From contig JAPEVF010000676.1 in assembly GCA_029747585.1 (NCBI GenBank), positions 1-24,678 on the forward strand: DNA of 24,678 nt, given 5' to 3'. The position numbers and the translations under genes are program-made. Shown here in pieces: positions 19,583 to 24,678 of the stretch. Every line of letters starts with the position of its first letter. Position 1 is the stretch's first letter. The stretch is from Pleurotus djamor. Taxonomy: Eukaryota > Basidiomycota > Agaricomycetes > Agaricales > Pleurotaceae. The notes under the pieces were generated by a model that did no database searches, was not told the origin of the DNA, and saw only the letters and a program-made list of their open reading frames with translations.

Positions 19583-20691
19583 ATGGCGAATCCTCTCGCT
19601 GGCACGTCTGCTGCACTCTCCGACCAGACTCTGCGTCGCTCCGTCTTCAACCAGTTCTCCTTGGAAAAAAAGGTTGCCCTTGTGACAGGTGGTCAACGCG
19701 GGATCGGCTTGGAAGTCGCCCTTGGGTTCGCTGAAGCTGGCGCAGTCGTCTACTGTCTCGACCTTCCCACAGATCCCGACAACGACTTTAAACTTGCTCA
19801 GGATTTCGCTTCAGCACTTCCCACTTTGGCTCCTGGCGTCGAGAACGGACGCCTTGAATATGTCAGTGGCGATGTTACTGATCAATTACAAATGTGGAAG
19901 ATCGCCGAAGATATTACCGCCAAGGAAGGCCGCTTGGATATCTGCTTTGCCAATGCAGGTATATTGGCCGGCGCTGAGTGTTTGAAGTATCCTGCCGACG
20001 CGTTCAACAAGGTGCATTTTCCCATGCCGAGTTAATTTGACTACCTGGGCTCATACTGGAGGCTTGATTGAAGGTCATGACCATCAACGTCAACGGCGTT
20101 TTGCACACCGCGCAGGCGGCTGGGCGTCAGATGGAAAAGTTAGGCATCCCAGGAAGCATCATCATGACAGCGAGTATATGCGGTACCACTACGATCAAGG
20201 TGAGTTTCTCCTGCTGTATATATTACACGGAATCTCATGTGACTGGTGTTTGACAGAACCAACATTGGCTCGCGTATCAGACTAGCAAGTCTGCTGTGCT
20301 TCAGCTGGCTCGATCGATGGCTTGCGAACTCGGCGTCAAAGGAATCCGTGTCAATACTCTCAGCCCCGGATTTATCGAAACCAAGTGCCTGCGCTTCTTT
20401 TTTGTGTCCAATAATCCACACTAACCAGAACTTCGCATTTTGCTTGTTAATACAGAATGACTGCTGCCTTCTTGGATCAAAACCCCGAGGTGCGGAAGGA
20501 GTGGTCCGGTATGAACCCAATAGGCAGGCTCGGACGCCCTGATGAGCTGCGCGGTGCTTGTCTATGGCTTGCAAGCGGTGCCTCCTCATTCTGTACGGGC
20601 AGCGAGTAAGTCATCCATCAGTTCACAGGTAAATCAGTAATGTATGGCCGTCTACAGTATCAAGGTCGATGGCGGACACTGTGCTTGGTAA
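19583..20691 (+). CDS. Short-chain dehydrogenase/reductase, intact copy
   Basis: Predicted 288 aa from exons 19583-20011, 20074-20199, 20257-20384, 20456-20605 and 20658-20691. It is a cytosolic-type classical SDR that transfers hydride between NAD(P)H and a carbonyl or alcohol. Visible: TGGQRGIG cofactor loop (35-42), a CLDLP segment after the second beta strand, NAG (124-126), the catalytic Ser in IIMTASICG (177), YQTSK with Tyr192 and Lys196, and the NTLSPGFIETK motif. The C-terminus DGGHCAW is typical of the polyol/sugar SDRs (mannitol dehydrogenase, L-xylulose reductase-like), but the substrate cannot be read from sequence. There is no signal peptide or targeting sequence. It is the working member of the inverted pair; the other copy carries a nonsense codon. 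The start is the first ATG of the frame and matches the start of copy 1. Confidence 0.92.
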
Positions 20692-20850
20692 TTGAAGCTT
20701 TGTGCTGTCTTCTGGTGTATACTGGGTGTATATGTATATGAACGGTACTTCCGCGAATGCTCAGTGCATTGTCCCAGAGTTGTTCCAACATCGTCCTGCT
20801 TTTGGGTTGGTTCGCAGGGTGAGCACCAGGCTCCGACAACGAAGCCCCTC

Positions 20851-21270
20851 CAACTATGGCCAATGAATGGCTTTTCCGAAGGTCTCACCCCACACCTTCA
20901 TTTGAATTGTCGCTCGCCAAATTCCATTGTGCCTGTGTCTCGGCTATCAATGGCTCTTTGGAGGGTACGCTCATCCCCGTTAGGATAATGTTCTGACTCT
21001 CAACATCGTTTCAACAGTTTAGCGTCGGTAAACTTGGTTTAGCAAAATCCAAATGTGGGACACGAGCCACCTGTACGGCGACTCGAGACGAACTCAACCC
21101 ACACGAAATGCTCATCTTGTCAAATCCACATTTTGGAGTGTGACAACCGATCATATCCACGTCGCGATGTGCTTCTCGTCATTCGCGCCTTTGGTCTGGA
21201 AGCGGGAGGCCAGTGGGTAATTGACGTAGAACCCACTGTCGCGTGTTCATCTAGGAGACATCCTTCATTG
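20851..21270. other. Intergenic upstream of the FAD oxidase
   Basis: Beyond the end of the inverted arm. No gene or RNA seen; it holds the upstream region of the gene that starts at 21337. Confidence 0.5.
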
Positions 21271-21277
21271 TATAAAA
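21271..21277 (+). promoter_or_regulatory. Candidate TATA box of the FAD oxidase gene
   Basis: TATAAAAAG begins at 21271, 66 bp upstream of the ATG at 21337. Confidence 0.5.
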
Positions 21278-21336
21278 AGAGATATCATGGACGGAAGTCG
21301 ATTTTTCACCACGCAACTACTCAACTCTTTCTCGAC

Positions 21337-23031
21337 ATGCCCTCTTCCTTTTCATCTCTCCTTCTCTTCGCTCTCATCGCTTCATCACACGCAGCTACCA
21401 TCAGCAATGAACTCAGAAGGCAAATCATCGCCAGTAACAACTGTGTAAGTCACCTACCTGCTTCGATTGAGGCTATTTCTGATTGTGTATCCAATTCCAG
21501 TGTCAGGAACTGCTGACGAAGCTCGGTAGCGACAAGGTCATGCTGCCTGGCTCTGCCGGTTTCCAGGAGCTCAGCGCATCATACTACACCCCTCAGGAGT
21601 CGGAGCTCGTAGCACAATGCCGAGTGGCTGCTACCAACGCAGAAGATGTATCCGAGGCGGTCAAGATTGTCAAGCAAGGCGAATGCCCGTTTTCTGTACG
21701 ATCTGTTGGGAACATGCCTTGGGCCGGTGCAGCCAATATTGCCAGCCCCGGTATTGCTATTGATCTTCGACTCATCAATGCAACGACGCTGTCTGCAGAC
21801 AGGAAAGTTGCAAGCCTTGGTCCTGGAGGGACATGGGGTGCGGTATATGACACCCTCGACCCGTTTGGAGTCACAGTCGTTGGTGGTCGCTCAAACATCG
21901 TCGGTGTTGGCGGATTCATTCTTGGAGGTAACTGGATGTCTCCTATCAAACGCCGCGGAAGTCTGAGAGCGCTGATCACTTTGACAGGTGGATTCTCAAA
22001 CCTATCGCCCGAACATGGATTTGCCTCAGACAATGTCGTCAACTATGAGGTCGTACTCTCTGACGGACGCATCGTCAACGCGAACGCAGCCTCGGAACCT
22101 GATCTCTTCTGGGGTCTCAAGGGCGGGAGCACCAACCTCGGCATCATCACTCGCTTCGATGTCAAGGCATACCCGCTGACCCCCAAGTGGGGTGGATCCA
22201 GAGGACATACGATTTCTACTGGTCCCGCGATATTCGATGCCATGACACGGATGATGGTGAAGCTAAGGAACGATCCCCATGGTGGAGGCTCTGTTGTGTG
22301 GGGCTACAACGAGATCATGCAGAACGACACGATCTTCTCTTCGTATGCCTACCTCGGTGCCGACGTCTCGCAAACAGATCTTTTCGACGATATGTTGGCA
22401 GTCCCTTCCATTCCTGGCACTGATTCCATCCGCGGAAATACCAACCAACAGTCGTTGAGTGGAGAGGTCGACGATGCCTTCCCTTCTGGACTGCGGCGTA
22501 TATTTTCGACGGTCACGTTGAAGATCGATCTGGACATGGCAATTGGTATCTACGAGAAATGCCATGAACTCTTCGCCCCCCTCGTTGGCAAGCCTCAAGT
22601 CCAATGGTCTGCGTCATTCCAGCCCATTGCCGTCACACATCTCCACGCTACAGCTGCCAACGGTGGCACTCCCCTTGGACTCTCCCCTGCGGATGGCGAC
22701 CTCATTCGTGAGTCTCTCCCTGTTCATCCTTACGCACGCACCACTGACCATTTTTGTAAATGTAGTTCTTAACCTCAATACCGTGTGGGCATCCACGTCT
22801 GATGACGCTGCCATGGAGAGTGCTGTTCGTGGAGTGATCGCATGGGCTACTCAAGAAGCCAAGGCACGGAATGTACATCATCCCTGGTTGTACTCGAACT
22901 ACGCCCTACCTGAGCAAGATGTCTACACGTCCTACGGTACCGCCAACCATCTTCGCCTGAAGGGTATCCAGAGCGTCTACGACCCAGACAACACCTTCGG
23001 TCGCTTTTGGAAGGGTGGCTTCAAGCTGTAA
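21337..23031 (+). CDS. Secreted FAD-binding (PCMH/BBE-type) oxidase with an altered FAD-anchor motif
   Basis: Predicted 506 aa from exons 21337-21444, 21501-21927, 21988-22707 and 22766-23031. A signal peptide (MPSSFSSLLLFALIASSHA) sends it outside the cell. The FAD-binding 4 (vanillyl-alcohol-oxidase type) domain is seen in AIDLRLINATTLSADRKVAS, GPGGTWGAVYDTLDPFGVTV, GGRSNIVGVGGFILGGGFSN and LSPEHGFASDNVVNYEVVLS, then DLFWGLKGGSTNLGIITRFD. The C-terminus YDPDNTFGRFWKGGFKL is the berberine-bridge-enzyme-type end. Such enzymes oxidise sugars, alcohols or secondary metabolites and make H2O2. The motif that normally reads RSGGH, whose His is bonded to FAD, is RSVGN here (Asn107), and no Cys of a second bond is present. 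The cofactor may therefore be non-covalent, or the activity changed. The intron 21928-21987 is 60 nt, in frame and stop-free. Confidence 0.88.
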
Positions 23032-23836
23032 TTTCGTGATCGTTTTCTTGTCCCATTTATCATTATTCTAACGCTCTAGAAGGCCTTGTTCCCCTTTACT
23101 GTAATCCAGCTTGTATAATCAGATTTATCTAGGTATCTGTACTTTACGCCCTCGTCTAATACTTTCCCCGAATTCAATATGACCAATGACGGCCAATACC
23201 ATGATCTTGCTGAAAGCAACGCTCAAATTACTTATCACCGGCCGATGCCAGGCTCGCACTCAGGCGACTTGAGGTTGAAACTCCAGCGCGCTTTCAGGTG
23301 GCCACAATCGATTCTAAGCAAACCTTCTATAGCCCATGGCTAGGAAAAAGTCGCCCACTTGTCAACAAGTACCGCGGTTGTAACCTGTACTGAGTGACGG
23401 GGAGCGCGATGAACAGTCTTAGTTGGGAATGACGGGGGGGAAGGGGGCGAGAGAGGATGATGAGCTCAGTGCAAATTTCTGGAGCCGCTTTACGTTGTTC
23501 ATCACTCAGCCTTTGTTTGTTAAGGTATAACGCGTTACGATCAATTGACAAGAAGTGCGGAAGGCGCGAATGTGACTTGGCCTAATCGCGTTCTGGTCAC
23601 GATGACTTGCCCGCCCGCCACCAGAGCAGCCACCCGTAGCGAGCTTACTGACTTGCGACAAGGCGAGTCGTAGATCAACTTGAACAGGAAGGTACGCCGA
23701 CGCCTACTCACACCGAACCGGGAAGAAGTCGCCCCTCAGACTCCTGACTCCTCCCTGAAGCTCTCGTTGACTTCCCACGTTCGAGTTCTCCCTCCAATCT
23801 CCGTCCAAGTTCACAAGTTGTTCCGTCCTCGCCACA
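23032..23836. other. Intergenic between the FAD oxidase and the alpha-galactosidase
   Basis: 3' region of the FAD oxidase, then about 700 bp without a supportable gene. A purine-rich G run is seen near 23430-23460. Frames on the minus strand here lack family features or splice support. The last part is the promoter of the gene at 23837. Confidence 0.5.
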
Positions 23837-24678
23837 ATGGGTCAATACACCATTCATACAGATCGCGCGCATCGTACGCGGTCGTTTCCATGTACTCGTC
23901 TCCAGCGGGTGATTGTCTCGATCGTTGTTCTGACACTGGTGGCCTGTTTGCAACTTCGTGGACCCTCGAACTGGTTTAGTACCACGCTACATGAACAACT
24001 GACTGACTCAAGTCTACAAGTGGGCCGTTTGCCTTGTGCGTCTCAGTACTCATGCTTGGGACCGTCATACTTACTCTCTCACTAGTCATGGGTTATAACA
24101 GTAAGTAAGTAGCATTGGTCTCCAAGTTCACGGTTTACCGGTTGGACAAGCTTGGAACGCGTTTCATGTACGTCATGGTTATATACCTTCAATGTATGAA
24201 CAGAATCGACAATGTTTCTCAGTGCAATATAAACGAGACCGTTGTCGCACACGCAGCTTCGCGATTGAAAGCCCTCGGTCTAGCTGTGCGTACCGTAAAT
24301 TTCACTCTCTGACCGTTGATTGACCATGCAACTTACCGTAGGATGTGGGCTACAACTTTGTCAATATCGACGATTGCTATTCTGAGAAAGAAAGAAACGC
24401 CGATGGTGATATTGTGGCTGGTTGGTATCTTTGTTTCCATCATACCAGCGAATTCTCATTAGCCTCTGACGATCACAAATGATAATATCATGCTCAGACC
24501 CGGTGCGATTCCCCTCTGGCATGCAAAATTTGACGCGTTTTATCAAATCCCTTGGCCTGTAGGGCTCCTCACTCATACAGTAGAAATTCGCGTTGACCTG
24601 TCATCAGGAAAGCCGGCATTGTATGACACGTTACCCTGCCCTTGTCAAGATTCTGACGGCCACGTTCTCTGTCCCTAG
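23837..24678 (+). CDS. GH27 alpha-galactosidase, 5' part (runs off the window)
   Basis: Exons seen: 23837-24035, 24086-24100, 24151-24167, 24223-24285, 24342-24420, 24498-24558, 24608-24620. The last intron ends exactly at the window edge. The enzyme removes terminal alpha-1,6-galactose from oligosaccharides and galactomannan. The family pattern is clear: GRLPFMGYNTWNAFHCNINE, AASRLKALGLADVGYNFVNI followed by DDCYSEKERNADGDIVA, DPVRFPSGMQNLTRFIKSLG and the start of LKAGI(YSDAG). The catalytic Asp residues of GH27 (YDNC and the later acid/base) lie beyond the window. The N-terminus has a basic, Arg-rich start, then a hydrophobic stretch (VIVSIVVLTLVACL, about residues 25-38). This could be an uncleaved signal anchor, so the enzyme may be membrane-bound or slowly released. 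Exons 2, 3 and 7 are very small (15, 17, 13 nt), yet the reading frame is kept. Confidence 0.85.

Larger units (their letters stand above)
18740..20850. repeat. Right arm of the inverted segmental duplication
   Basis: Homologous in reverse orientation to 1-2060. It carries the intact SDR gene, its upstream about 820 bp and about 160 bp downstream. The two SDR genes therefore point away from each other, and about 16.7 kb with five other genes lies between the arms. Non-coding similarity is patchy but collinear. The edges are approximate. Confidence 0.78.

Noticed and set aside
21055..21336. Upstream extension of the FAD oxidase frame
   Set aside because: The ATG at 21337 starts a clean signal peptide just downstream of a TATA box; the extension is promoter sequence.
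1..24678. tRNA or rRNA genes
   Set aside because: I looked for the tRNA B-box pattern (GGTTCGAnTCC) and rRNA-like segments and saw none outside coding sequence; this was by eye only.

Overview
The window looks like nuclear DNA of a mushroom-forming basidiomycete (Agaricomycetes). The evidence is dense genes split by many 46-70 nt GT-AG introns with CTAAC/CTGAC-like branch sites, and families typical of that group: a TRK potassium transporter, a Tup1 corepressor, a GH27 alpha-galactosidase, a secreted FAD oxidase, an F-box/LRR-like protein and an Agaricomycete-type G-domain protein. Ns at 11365-11366, 12393 and 16694 point to a draft assembly. All gene models were joined by hand from reading frames and splice signals, and each proposed CDS length is a multiple of three where the gene is complete.

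Layout: (1) 1-2060, left arm of an old inverted duplication carrying a short-chain dehydrogenase/reductase (SDR) gene on the minus strand, broken by a nonsense codon. (2) 2075-2374, a 300 bp MITE-like element with 27 bp terminal inverted repeats, lying next to the arm edge. (3) 2940-7420 (+), a P-loop GTPase whose middle (4129-6907) is an array of 46 tandem introns separated by 45 tiny exons, 37 of them exactly one codon. (4) 8200-11240 (+), the corepressor TUP1. (5) 11781-12411 (+), a small secreted protein. (6) 12937-16742 (+), a TRK-type K+ transporter in 21 exons. (7) 17207-18429 (-), an F-box-like gene with an in-frame stop, convergent with TRK. (8) about 18740-20850, right arm of the inverted duplication with an intact SDR gene (19583-20691, +). 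(9) 21337-23031 (+), a secreted FAD-binding oxidase that lacks the usual FAD-linking histidine. (10) 23837 to the window end (+), the 5' part of a GH27 alpha-galactosidase.

No operon-like or biosynthetic logic links these genes; they look like ordinary neighbours enclosed by, or next to, an inverted segmental duplication. The outstanding feature is the micro-exon array. Every unit is in phase 0 and a multiple of three, so about 70 residues of one GTPase are spread over 2.8 kb, largely one codon per exon.
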